A program made the translations under genes and the position numbers. DNA of 64,000 nt from Uranotaenia lowii (Eukaryota > Arthropoda > Insecta > Diptera > Culicidae). Location of the stretch: assembly GCF_029784155.1 (NCBI RefSeq), contig NC_073692.1:333021920-333085919 (forward strand). Reading direction: 5' to 3'. This document shows, piece by piece, positions 23,401 to 33,700 of this stretch. A model generated the notes under the pieces. It worked only from the letters and a program-made list of their open reading frames with translations, made no database searches and was not told where the DNA came from. How positions within the stretch are numbered: the stretch's first letter is position 1; every line of letters begins with the position of its first letter.

Positions 23401-23556
23401 CCCAGAAACTCGTGGCGGCGAAGCCTAGCCGCTGAAATCCGAACTGTCGACGAGAATCTTGACTGGGACCAGGTGAAGACGCTGGCTCCGGATCGTCAAC
23501 AGTGGAGGTCTTTTACCACGGCCCTATGCACCGGAGGATCGGCGCGGGATCATTAA
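20449..23556 (+). CDS. LINE endonuclease/reverse transcriptase, RTE-like
   Basis: A 1035-residue uninterrupted ORF. An APE-type endonuclease lies at about residues 50-305: IGTWNV at 55-60, LSEVRW at 86-91, GDFNAK near 196 and the catalytic SDHHLV near 291. It nicks the target DNA. The reverse transcriptase spans about 540-850: NWRGITL near 600, FVDFEKAFD near 667, RQGCILSPLLF near 727 and LADD near 772, which holds the catalytic aspartates. A C-terminal region follows with RKWRWIGHTLRR and RRRGRPRNSWRR. ATGs at 20449 and 20593 are both possible starts; the endonuclease begins just after the second. All key motifs look intact, so the protein could be active. Clade assignment to RTE or a close relative rests on endonuclease type, single ORF and tail. 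Confidence 0.9.
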   Translation: MRLPPAKSKMAAPSRDRDFRLTTYCSRFKIVTESERNDRPGTLATTFSMKTRTRIGTWNVLTLAQQGKLEQLAREASRLKLEILGLSEVRWPNTGEHKTQSGQVLLYSGIRGEHATRERGVGFLLSPQAYAALIRWEPINERIIVARFRTRVRNLTMVQCYAPTDVADLQEKEQFYSQLNSVVQRIPKGDIQIHLGDFNAKIGSDNQDLERIMGRHGLGQMSENGELFVEFCGNNNMVIGGSLFPHRPAHKVTWVSRDGRTENQIDHICISRKWRRSLLDVRNKRSADIASDHHLVLGEIRLRVARVQRREEKVGCRYDVRRLENPEVKRAYVEQLESRTSELPTDGTVEEQWCGIKNAFITTSHGTLGKVCGRRSEWMSDETWRMVDDRRKAKVGIEQACTGSAKAAARLRYAELEKAVKRACRRDKRAWTNSLAEEGERAAANGDIRLLYDISRRLSGARTNARMPLKDRAGQLLTDRTDQLKRWTEHFEQLFRVTNSDGQQNLQLEAPTVSRINGVNSEAPSLAEIEAAIKNMKSNKAPGIDCIPAEMLKADPALSAQMLHRLFADIWDTATFPADWMQGILVKVPKKGDLTECGNWRGITLICTTLKVLCKVILNRIQEKIDATLRRQQAGFRSRRSCVDHITTLRIILEQINELQDSLLLVFVDFEKAFDRLNHENIWAALRRRGVPEKLVHLIEAQYEAFSCKVLHDGVLSEPIPVTAGVRQGCILSPLLFLIVMDEILIGSIDCAPNRGLPWNPSTMEQLNDLDLADDIVLLAQTQPDMQSKLDDLTESSKAAGLKVNVGKTKSMEINTGNPSSFMVAGQQVEKVECFQYLGSQITPDGGTRKDIETRIRKARFAFASLRNIWRSRQISLRTKIRIFNSNVKSVLLYGCETWCTYAVTTRKLQVFVNRCLRNIIRAWWPGNWISNEELHRRCHQKALEIEIRERKWRWIGHTLRRDENEICREALDWNPEGHRRRGRPRNSWRRSLAAEIRTVDENLDWDQVKTLAPDRQQWRSFTTALCTGGSARDH

Positions 23557-23582
23557 GTAAGTAAGTAAGTTTTATATTTTGG

Positions 23583-25885
23583 AAACACTAGTCAAAACAA
23601 AAAAAAATTGGTCAGTTATTGATTGTGTCATTTTTGTAAGCGACAGACGTGTCTGAGTTGATCTCTGTATTGTGATTCGTAAGGATCGTAAAATCATGAC
23701 AATTACTCGATTTGTACTTGATTGAATCTGTGAATACATTAGCATTGATAAATGTGATTACAGCTCTTTGCGCAAATTATCAACAGGTGGTTCATGTAAA
23801 CCTATCGAAACAATTTATCCGATACTGGTTGAATCCTCCCGGTACCATTGCCTAGCAGTGATTTTTCTAATTTTGTAGAAACATCTTGAATTGATTGAAA
23901 TAGACAAACGGGTGACAATGAGGTCGAAATTGGTCATTGATATTTATGCATATTATTTTGCTCATGAGAATAAGACCAATTTGATGAACCAAAGTGTATA
24001 CCTTGAAGAATGTGCATGTGTCTTGATTCAAATTATAAAAAAAAGCTTTATCTTTCTGCTATAAAATTTTCTGCTAAGTAGTAAATTGTATATATTTTAT
24101 TCACGAAGCTACGGAGCAACATCTGCTGCTCGGATTTACAGCTTCTCCGATGTCATTGTCCTACGATTCTTTTATTCCTGCTCATTCATCCACTTGAGAT
24201 GCAAACTTCAATTGTTTTCCAACTCGAGCAAGAAAAAAGAGTGAATCGAAGTCGGCCAAACAGAACAAGAAACAAGAATTTCGTTTTCCCGAGTCTTGTT
24301 TATTCCTAGTTGCATATGTATTTGTATCTTTATTTGTAGGCCATCCACCCGCCTAAGATGTCTAAGATGCGGCCACTTGTCGAATTCTTTTATCTGGTGT
24401 TGTGTTCCTTCAGTTTTTTTTTCTACGTTTCTTCCTTTCTTTCATCCTTTGTGTTGTGTTTGGTTTGCTGTTCTTGTTGTCTCTGAATTGCTTAATCGCG
24501 TATCGGTATGAAGCGGACCTGTGTTTGCCAAGTTTGCCAAGTTTGCCGCCGGAAGTTCGCTTTGCAGATTTCTTCGCTCTCCCACAATTGTGTAAAACGC
24601 AATTCAAACACTAGCAGCTGCATTCTTCTCTTTATCGGTTTACAACTTTAATCCTGGCGGGGCAGGCGTGGAAAACAGGGGGGTGTCAGCTGTTTTTCAA
24701 GTAGCCGGTTCTTGCTCAAAAGAAGTAATAAATAAAAAAAACTTTTCTTTTTTAAGTTTTTTTCTGGAGCATTTCTTGAGTGAATTGTGAATTGAGAGAA
24801 AGTTGGCTCGTTGAAATGTTCTAAAGAAAACACTGAATCTCAATCTTCCATTCAGCCAGGTTGTTTGCGTTTCTTGTCAGCCGGTGGAAATGTGAGCAAT
24901 TCCCATGGAATAATTGAAAAGTGAGCTGACAGTTTTGCCTAGAAAACTTCTGCCCACAGGTAGCACTCTAATGATTATATTACAGCTAAGGTGGAACATC
25001 GCTGGTAGAATGTTTCGTGAGAAAAATTTTCCCCATCGGTTTTCATTTCCTGAGAATCGCAATTATTATTTTGCGTGCTACTTTTCAGGTTGAATCAGAA
25101 CAAAAGGATACAATTTAAGAGTACAGGAATAAATTTCTGAATGCAAATTCTTGGTTGACTTTCCTAAACCCAGAGCCTAAAATCAACCATCCAAATTCCA
25201 CTTTTCCCAATAGAGATGTCTAAAGCCAAAAAGCGAAAGTTATTCTAAGCCAATGTTTGCCCGAAAAGTGGCCCAAGTTTATTGGTAATAAAGTTGTTGA
25301 TTGAATTAGCAAATTACTGACTCTCCGCTCCCGGTTGCCAAACGCCGGCCGATTGAATTTAATCTCGAGTTTGTATGTTCCCCACCCTACCCTCGTTGAT
25401 AACTTGTCGATATCAATAATGCTTACTAAGGCTTGAATTCTAATGTAGGTACTGAAACGAAAACTTTTCTGACTAAACAAATACCTATGAAGTTGATCAT
25501 CGTTTGCTCGGTGACGTTGCAAGTTTATGGCAAAACTTTGCTTCGGCTCTGGAATGTTACAGTTTGAGCTACTGTTAACCTACATTTGTAGATTAATCAA
25601 TTTTTGATTTTCAAATATAAGTTTTGATATTGTTTCCTAGTGTTAAAGCTGCATATAATCGAAAATACACCACTTTTTATTAATTTTAATGAACTGAAAT
25701 TTTTGTACGTCCTTTGAAAAATCCAGTTTGTATAATGTATAAGAAACGTATAAAAAATTTTTTTGAGAAATATACATACAAACTTTGTTAAACGTTTCAT
25801 ATACATACAACAATCATCGCATAAAACTCGATAAACAGCATTGACCCAGAGGTATGAAATATCATCGAATCCCAAGTGAATCGAA
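23583..25885. other. kcc intron, no gene seen
   Basis: Mixed-composition intronic sequence. Several short frames (24296-24614, 24648-24833, 25220-25522) have no domain, no matching splice sites and no neighbours that support them. No element ends were recognised. Confidence 0.4.
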
Positions 25886-26011
25886 AATCTGATGAGTTTT
25901 TCTGAACACTTAGTGAATTCTGCCTCACACTTGGTGAATTTTTGTTCACAATGGATGAATTCTGCCGCACATCTGATGAATTTTGCTGCACATCTGGTGA
26001 ATTTCGACACA
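25886..26011. repeat. 21-bp minisatellite, six units
   Basis: Six consecutive 21-bp units, consensus close to CATCTGGTGAATTCTGCCGCA, with no length change between units. Because 21 is a multiple of three, long frames read through it on the minus strand with seven-residue repeats such as KFTRCAA/KFIRCAA. They are best explained by the repeat, not by a gene. Confidence 0.9.
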
Positions 26012-27700
26012 CTTCAGTGTGCTGTCAATGTGCTTTCCTCGCGTTTCAAATGAACGTTGCACATAGCTGCATTTACTTACCAAAGTAGAGGCAATATACA
26101 TACACATTTTTAACATCTGGCTTAAGCGATAAGAAATATACAAATTGAACGATATTCAAAACCGTATTCGTACATCTTAAAAGTATGCGAGAGAGCGCAA
26201 GTTTTGCTTTCAATGCATTCAAACCGTTGCCTGCGACAATATTTGCTGCTTCTTTCCTTGAAAATTTTATAAACCATCTGATTTTTAGCAATCTGGTTGC
26301 ACTGCTTATCTCAAAGAGAACAACAAGGTTGTTTTCTCACTTGAATCACGCGCGAGAGAACAAATATTCATAGCGAACTTTCAATTATATCCGATTTATA
26401 TCGACTTTAAGTAACCATTTTTATGACTGTTTACTTATTTGGTAGTAATTGCGATTCGTCTTAACATTGTTAACGATTTGAGCTATCATTTCTCATGCGA
26501 CTTTATGTTTGCTGGGTGGGTGTGAGGAAGATGTATAAGAGATTTCTTGGCTTAAAACTTAAACCCTCATGAAATTGAGTTTATGAATATAAATCCAGTA
26601 GCTAACAGCAAAATATGACCTAGGATCCAAAGCGGTTCTGCTTCATGACTCTAGAATCTCATTTACACATATTAGTTATTCTAATTAGGTTTGCTTGAAT
26701 TTGCATTTTCTTTCATGAATTAAATTATGTTTAACTTTTACCGTTGAAGCTTATTGCAACTTATTTTTTTGATTATTATACACTCTTTAATCTTTTTGTA
26801 AATTTTTTGTTTATTTAGTTTAGCGACATTTCAATATTTTAGTTAATTTTGGTCGATCTAGGTCTTTAGCTTAATCTTCATAAAAAGCTAAAGCGCATTC
26901 TATACTACACCAAAATTCTAGTAAAGCTTAAATCTGGCTTTTTGGCTCTATCCTAGAAACGTCATCATGGCCATTCTTTTTAACTTTGATCAAATCATTA
27001 TGCTGTAAAATTCTGGTCACCAAAACTTTTATAATGCTTTTATAAAACATGTAAACAATTTTTGTTTTTTTTTATTCCGTGAGTCCTCCGAGTTTTTTTT
27101 TTATTTTTCCAGCAACCATGATGGTTTATGAATGATGATTGTATTATTGAGATATGATCTGATAAAATAAATAACAGAAACCAATGTTTTAACCATGTTA
27201 TGAGCATTTTTTCTACAGCCATTCAAGATTTTACGTAAAATGTGTATGAACTAGTATCTTACAATAAGTGCGGCTCGTCAAATCATTAGAATAAGGCAAA
27301 TTTTAATGAAATGTTTATATTTAATGGGAATAAATAAAAATAAAAAAATCGCGAAAAACACTTTTCTATAAATATAATTAAAAAATATGGCATTATGACA
27401 TCGCACACATTATGTATTTATTGAAAACAGGCCTGAAAAAATATTTTCAAATACTTGATATTGTGAATCCATCAACATGACGTCATTTTGGGCCCTTCGA
27501 TTTTACAACCAACTTGGCGTTTGTCAATTCAATGCTTAATAGTAAGATAAATGGCTAATTAGTTTTATGATGGTTTTATGAGAGCCATAAAAATAGTAAA
27601 AATTTTACGCTTCTCTCGCAAGCCAACCCATTACACGCATAGGAAGAGTTTTTCATTTCTGAGTTACCAATCATTAGTACAGTAAACGAAGACAGACTTT
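26012..27700. other. kcc intron, no gene seen
   Basis: AT-rich sequence without recognisable coding frames, RNA genes or element ends. Confidence 0.4.
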
Positions 27701-28230
27701 TTGAATGAAATAAGAGATTAGTTGTAAAAGTCCGGTGGAATTGATACCATGAGTTGAAGTCGAATTTGATTGTCTAGCGCCATTTTGAAATCCAACTGTT
27801 CTAAGCTAAACTTATACTCGTATTAAACCCCCACAATATGGGTATTGGGTGAACAAGCTAAACTAGAAAAAATCGAATTTTGCAATCCAACGCCAACTTG
27901 AAATCAAAATGGCGGCATCCGCTGAACTTCAAAGTGCTGTAAATGATTACAACCGCATGAATCAATATGGGTATTTTGTGACAGGGCTAAACGAGTACAA
28001 GTCAAATTTAGCTATCTGATGCCACTTTAGATGGTGATTTCGGTGATCTTTGGAATTTGGAATTTCATTAAATTTGATTTTCAGTGATTTACAGCATTTA
28101 TAAGATAAGCAGAAGCCGCCATTTCAAGATGGCGTCTGAAAGCGAAATTCGACATCTACTCGTTTAGCCCTTTTACTCAATACCCATATTTCAGGGGTTT
28201 CATGCAATTTTCAGACATTTGTCGTGTCCT
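27701..28230. repeat. Repeat cluster with tandem and inverted copies of an ATATGGGTATT unit
   Basis: Units of about 128 bp containing AATATGGGTATT, GGCTAAACGAGTA and CGCCATTTTGAAAT-type phrases occur in tandem (27710-28045). An inverted unit follows at about 28095-28200. No coding content. Possibly an old foldback element. Confidence 0.6.
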
Positions 28231-28566
28231 GTTTAGACATATCGATCGAAAACTGTCGCCTAATTTTATTGCGGTTTTAAAATAAAGCACTGCGTGCCTT
28301 TATAAAACGTGCAAAAAAACTTGAAATCCACTTTTTAGATAATGTTTTATTGGAGTTTTTAAAGAGTATTCTGATCTCTTACTAAAAAACTTAAACAGTA
28401 TGTTTAAGAAATAGCTGAAAATAGTTGAATCAAGAATCTAAACATTTCTCATGATCATTATAAAACAGTTATAAAACTAGCTGTAAATAAAATGCCATAA
28501 TATTGCCATAATAAAATTTTCGAATACTAATTGGCGTAATCTGAAATTTGAATGAATTTATTCAAG
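28231..28566. other. kcc intron, nothing recognised
   Basis: AT-rich, no supported feature. Confidence 0.4.
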
Positions 28567-30208
28567 TGTCCTCTTGACTAGCTTGATTGTTCACTCCTAT
28601 TTCAAGCTGTCGCCTTAACCTGCGTGATCATTCTTTTAACAAAACCCCAAAGCTGCCTTCTCAATTTGTATTCCAATTCAGATCTCACGATATTCAAACA
28701 TTTAATTCAAGTTGTTTCCTCAAAACGTTCCATGATTTGTTCTTACCACAAACTGTTCTTCCAACCCACTGGGTTTCTGTTTAGATAAAGCATTCAGGCT
28801 GTATTCGTCTTTCAGTCTAAAGCTATCCTCTTAAGGGGGGAGTAGGGTCTAACGTGTAAAAAAACACCATTTTCACGAATTTTTTTTAGAGCTATCGTTC
28901 AAACAAATGTATTCAAATTTTTTGCATTATACAAAGCATTGTTAAAAGAACATTTAGCAATTTTTTCGTAAAAAAATATTGAAAAATGAGCCGGTGACGG
29001 AGCACTTTCGAGGATGCCTTTTAGAAAACAGGATTTGCGGTGGACACTGTATCTCAGCACAGAATCATCTGAAGTCAAAAAATCAGAGCAAAATATTTTT
29101 AATAGATGTTTTTCTGGACCCCAACGATTTTATTTAGCTTAAAAAATTTTTTTTTTGAATTTTTGTGGCTGTTTGAAGGAAAAACTAAGATTTTTCACGA
29201 AAAAATACGCCATTTTTTATCTGTAAAATCTCCCCAAAGTAAAAAAATAGAAAATCGTTGGGGTTTGGTATTTTATATGTAGAAAATATGTTCCAAATTT
29301 GAAAAGAATCGGTGAAGTAGTTTTCAAATGACGATGTCCACGGACTTTAAAAATGTGCTTTCGAGAAAAACGCGTTTGTAGTTTCTGCTTGCAGTATTCT
29401 TGCAGTATTAGATAGGAGGAGATAAAGACCTATAATTTCTACAGTTTTGCTTCGATTGACTTGAAAATTTGACACAACATTCTCGAAATGTTTTGCAATG
29501 AGAAAATAAAAAAATTAAAAAATCGATTTTTTTAAAGTGTCAGACCCTACTCCCCCCTTAACTCGCTAAAGTTGTTACTTATACGTTCAGGCTATTCTCT
29601 CAATTTGCTTGAATTCTTAATAGCTCACAGGCTTTCCTCTCAACGCACCTTTCATTTTAATATTTTCCTCTCAACTCGCTCCAAATTTGCATCAATATGC
29701 TCTGGCGGTCCTTCCACCTCGCTTTCTCGTTTCAAGCTGTCCTCTCAACTCATTACAATTGTAATCAAAACGCTCAGGCTGTCATCTTAACTCGTCATTT
29801 AGTTTCAAGCTGTCCTCTCAAATCGCTTGAAATTCGTCATTCAATTCCAAACTGTCCTCTCAACTCTCTTGAAATCCGCGTCAATAAGCACTGGCGGTCC
29901 TTTTAAGTTACCATCCAATTTCAAGTTGTCCCCTCAACTCGCTTGAAATTGTATTCATAACGCTTAGGCTGTCCTCTCAGCTCGCCTTTTTATTTCAAGC
30001 TGTCCTCTTTACTCGCTTAAAATTTTCATCTGTATGCACTGGCGGTCCTCTCAACTCGCCATCCAATTTCATGCTGTCCTCTCAATTGGTTTGGAATTGG
30101 TAATAAAACGCTCAGGCTGTCCTCGAAACTCGCCTCTCAGTTTAAGCTGTCCTCAATGTAATGGCGGTCTTCTCAACTCGCCATCCAATTTCAAACTGTG
30201 CTCTCAAT
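28567..30208 (+). repeat. Minisatellite with about 50-bp subunits, split by a TTAA MITE
   Basis: Repeats of CTGTCCTCTCAACTCGC every roughly 35-55 bp. Variants AAGCTGTCC, CAGGCTGTCC and CTGGCGGTCC alternate, giving a higher-order spacing of roughly 125-190 bp for CTGGCGGTCC (near 29701, 29890, 30038, 30161). The left part (28567-28830) is more diverged. The MITE at 28835-29557 interrupts the array. Confidence 0.8.
28835..29557 (+). mobile_element. TTAA-flanked MITE family T, copy 2
   Basis: Flanked by TTAA at 28831-28834 and 29558-29561. Both ends are intact inverted repeats: GGGGGGAGTAGGGTCTAAC and the inverse GGGGGGAGTAGGGTCTGAC. No transposase. Joining the flanks across one TTAA regenerates a normal minisatellite unit, which supports the boundaries. 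Opposite in orientation to the copy at 11778-12475. Confidence 0.9.
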
Positions 30209-30670
30209 TCGTATATATATAGACACCTTAAGCTACTAGTTTTCTCATTATTCAGCATGAAAGAAAAAAAAATCCGAAAAAACATGCCTTAGGAAAACTG
30301 CTGTAATTCATATACTACACGTCCAAAAAATATTTGCTTTATGCATACGAAAGCTGAAGTTAATGTCTACATCATGAAGTCTAGAAATATTTTTTAAATT
30401 TTTTTTAATGAAAGGGTCACAAAAAGATCAAAAAAAGTGGTCTTAAAAACCTACTTTTCATTCGATTGCTAGTAAATACTGTTTGAGCGATGGGAGAGAA
30501 ATTTTTCTTTTAAATTTTGAATTTCCATTCAATAATGTCGTTAATGTTTTTTTGTACCAAGTTATTTAGAAAGCGTTGTTTTGTCGAAGCACAAATTGAC
30601 TATAAGTTATAACATCTCTATCTTTAGTCATCTACTCAGCATTGAAATGAAATAAAAAAGTAAACTTTCG
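30209..30670. other. kcc intron beside exon
   Basis: AT-rich intronic sequence between the minisatellite and the splice donor at 30671-30676. Nothing else recognised. Confidence 0.5.
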
Positions 30671-30676
30671 ACTTAC

Positions 30677-30759
30677 CTCGATATCATGAAATAGCTCCCG
30701 CCCGCAGGAACCACCCCGTTCGTGGCGATCGCAGACATGGAAATGGCAGTCAACATAGT
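30677..30759 (-). CDS. kcc: K+/Cl- cotransporter (SLC12/KCC) internal exon
   Basis: An 83-nt exon encoding TMLTAISMSAIATNG then VVPAGGSYFMIS plus the first two bases of an Arg codon. This is the second membrane helix and ion-binding loop signature of KCC transporters, one of the most conserved parts of the family. The donor GTAAGT is at 30671-30676. The acceptor AG is at 30760-30761, with a weak pyrimidine tract. It starts in phase 0 and ends in phase 2, and joins exactly to the exon at 3143-3245 (SLGPEFGG...). Intron length between them is 27,431 bp. The preceding exon, which should encode the QNIFGVI-type first helix, was not found in the window. Confidence 0.95.
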
Positions 30760-30761
30760 CT

Positions 30762-33700
30762 ATTCGGTCGATGGCATTTCCCCGATGATGGCAGATCGCA
30801 TCGAATCGGATTGCAGAGTTTCGAAGGTTTCGAAGGGCATGGGCGTTAAATTAGTTTGATTGGAATTATCGTGGGGAAAAAAGTAAAAGGAACAAAGTAA
30901 AATTGAATTAGTCAAAGTTTTTTTTTCATTCGTAGGACGTTGCTACTTTGTGATGTTCGATTGGGTGAATGGTGTGAATGTATGTATGAATGAGAGGATT
31001 CTATCGAGCGTTGGTCGACTTTGTATGGACCAATGTATGTTAATAATGAAAGCATGCATTTAAGTTAGCTCTACGGGATGGAACCTTTCTAATTGATTCA
31101 ACAAAGTTTTTCAATTGATGAGATTGCTGGAATGAGCTGGTGATGCAGCTAGAAAAGCTAATGGAAAATGGTCTGGTGAAATGAGTCGTTTCAAAATCGA
31201 TGAGCAGCAATCCAAAGTTTTGTAATTTTAACGATGGTCGTTCATTTTTCAGTTTATTACTTTTAGAATATATTAAAAATCGCTTCATCAGTTGAGGAAT
31301 CTCCCACAAATTTAAAACCAAACTAAGCTGTAGCTCAACTCTTCTGATCAAATTAGATACCATATTTCATCACTCGATTCAACTTTCGTACAGACTGCGG
31401 AGCTTCAATAAAACAATCATCAAATATAACTCAGATGCTACCCTCTTGCTGGAATTCCTAAATGATTCAATATTTACCCACTACTCTCGTCTTGACAAAC
31501 GCACCAGAATAGTTTTGTTCTGTCATATTTGCCAAGTTCGTTTACATTCTCCTGTCTCGGGGTTGGCAAATTCTCATGTTCAATGTCATGGAACTGGAGA
31601 GGTTCATAAATGTGTTGAACTTTCATATTATTGTGCTTAGAAGATTTTTTTAAGTTAAAATTTAAAAGTTATTTAAAGTTCGTCTAGCTTTGAACAAAAG
31701 GAACAAGTAAGCCCTAACACAGTCATATGAGTCATGATGAGACTTCAGCTAGAAGAGCAAATAATCCTCTCAATTTAGCCCCGCCATAATCGTAGACCTC
31801 CTCTTTCATCTGATTCAGCTGGTAAATACACACACAAGTAGTATATTTCAACTCAAAGACGAGATGTGGATGGGGGTGTTAATAATCCCATGGACCTACG
31901 ACAATCTACACCGTTTTCGCCTTTTCCCGGGAAGTCGTTTTCCATTTGAAGAAGTTGTAAGAGATCCGGGCACTTTCTTTGAGAGGAAAGGATCCTTTGC
32001 TTATTCCAAAGCATATTTGAAGTTGTCTAACGTTTTTTCTCCTTCCTAGAATGCGTAACAGCTTCCTTCAGCGGAATTTTGGAAAAGGAGTCTGACTTTT
32101 GACACAAGATCAGCGTTTCCATTTTCAAGACCGTTTCTTTCGTGAAAGTGTACGATTAGAAAACGGGGTTTATTTTTAGTGGAGTTGTTTATCGAAAAAG
32201 CGAGGACCATGTGTGTGTGTTTGCGAGTGCGTGGGTGGGTGAGCAAATTTGCGTATGGAAGAGGTTTTTGCGAACAATATCCCCATTTATAGTGCTTTAA
32301 GCCAAAAATCCTCCAGGGGAGCGTACGACGGTGAAGGCTTGAGTTTGTGATGTTTTCGGTTTCGCTACCAGTAGTCTGTAGGAATATTTTCGGTTTATTT
32401 GTGTTTTTTTCCTTGCTTCAGCTCTTCACTCAGAATGGAACCAGTCTTTGCCTGATGTAGGACCAACCCTACGCATAGACAGCTTGGAAAGCTTTTGGCT
32501 GCAGGCTCTATGCGATGCGAGGCGCTTAGATAAACATTTATTCGGGAGATTGTTTGTCGAAATCAAAGCGTGTGTGGAGCAAATGTTCGCGTACTTTGCG
32601 AGCACTGACGAGCCTCTTCTTCGCATTCTCGACAAATTTCTGCGTATTAGGGTGGTTCAAAAGGAATAGATATAGTTTCATAAATTTCCGTAGACAAAAT
32701 CAAGCCATTATCTCATGTTTGATCAAATGTTTATCAAATTTGTTAAAATTGTTTCCTTGACCTTGACGTTAAAAATCATGAGAAAAATACACACCAAACA
32801 AAAACAGGTTCTTATGAAGAACCACCTTAAGACGGGTGATGGGCTCAGATGTTCAAGTATTAAAAACCTAACCAGGATGCGTGGTATTGAGCAAGCTCAG
32901 GATGAAACTGGATTGCGTTTAAAGGTTTATCAATGAAAAAGGTGAACATTTTTATGCGATTGAAATGTTGCTTCAGATTAAATCAGCTGCAGGTAAAAAT
33001 GTTTCGAAGTGATCAAAAAATAGCATCAATATTCACATAGTGTTCGCAAGTAGGGTGGTAAGAACAGTGTTTGAAGTTTAAATTAGTTGATTAGTAAGAT
33101 AAATTGTTGTATGATTTTAATCGCCGTAATTTTTATGATTATAATTTTAATGGCATGTGCGGCAGAATGAAAACTGGAGTGAATTTATTTTATAGAAATG
33201 TGAAAGAAAGGTTGATAGACAGGCATTAGTGCGCCAATAGGAGAAAGCTTGATAGGTGTTGAAATTCTAGGCTAGAGGGCATGTTGATGAAAAGCTCCCT
33301 AGCAAGTAGCTAGTGAAGAGCAAAGGCGGGAGCAATTCATGGGAGCTCCTTCCATCTTTCCTTTTCTTTTTATAGAATCAAAAATATTAATCACAAATAC
33401 ATAATTAAAATTATATAAAATCTACAAGTTGAATTTGACTACATTCAAACTAACTATCACTACATACAGTGAGCGAAACAAGTTTTGTACCATAATTCGT
33501 GTAATTAACATTGTGTATTGCTTGTTAAAATTTGAATATTTGAAAATCGTCGAAATTTTTTTTCTAAAACTTGTTTAAGATTTTACAACGTAGCAGTTTG
33601 ATAGAGTATTATAGCTCAAATGTCAAACTTCTTAGTGCTAGTGGAAAATCTCTAAAAAATCTTTTTCAAAAGCTTTGGAATACTAGAAATCGCCTAGAAC

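Larger units (their letters stand above)
20147..23568 (+). mobile_element. Full-length RTE-like LINE
   Basis: Flanked by a 14-15 bp duplication (20132-20146 and 23569-23582, GTTTTATATTTTTGG with one T missing in the right copy). It has a GC-rich 5' region of about 300 bp, one long ORF and almost no 3' UTR. The stop codon runs straight into a TAAG microsatellite tail instead of poly(A). A short 3' end with a microsatellite tail is typical of RTE-type elements. A 5'-truncated sister lies at 54496-55495 and is nearly identical, so the family was active recently. Confidence 0.88.

Noticed and set aside
20449..23556. Host gene of craniofacial-development-protein type
   Set aside because: Such names come from LINE endonuclease similarity; RT motifs, tail and target duplication show a retrotransposon.
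25597..26010. Cys-rich seven-residue-repeat protein
   Set aside because: Open only because the 21-bp minisatellite keeps frame; all three frames are open there.
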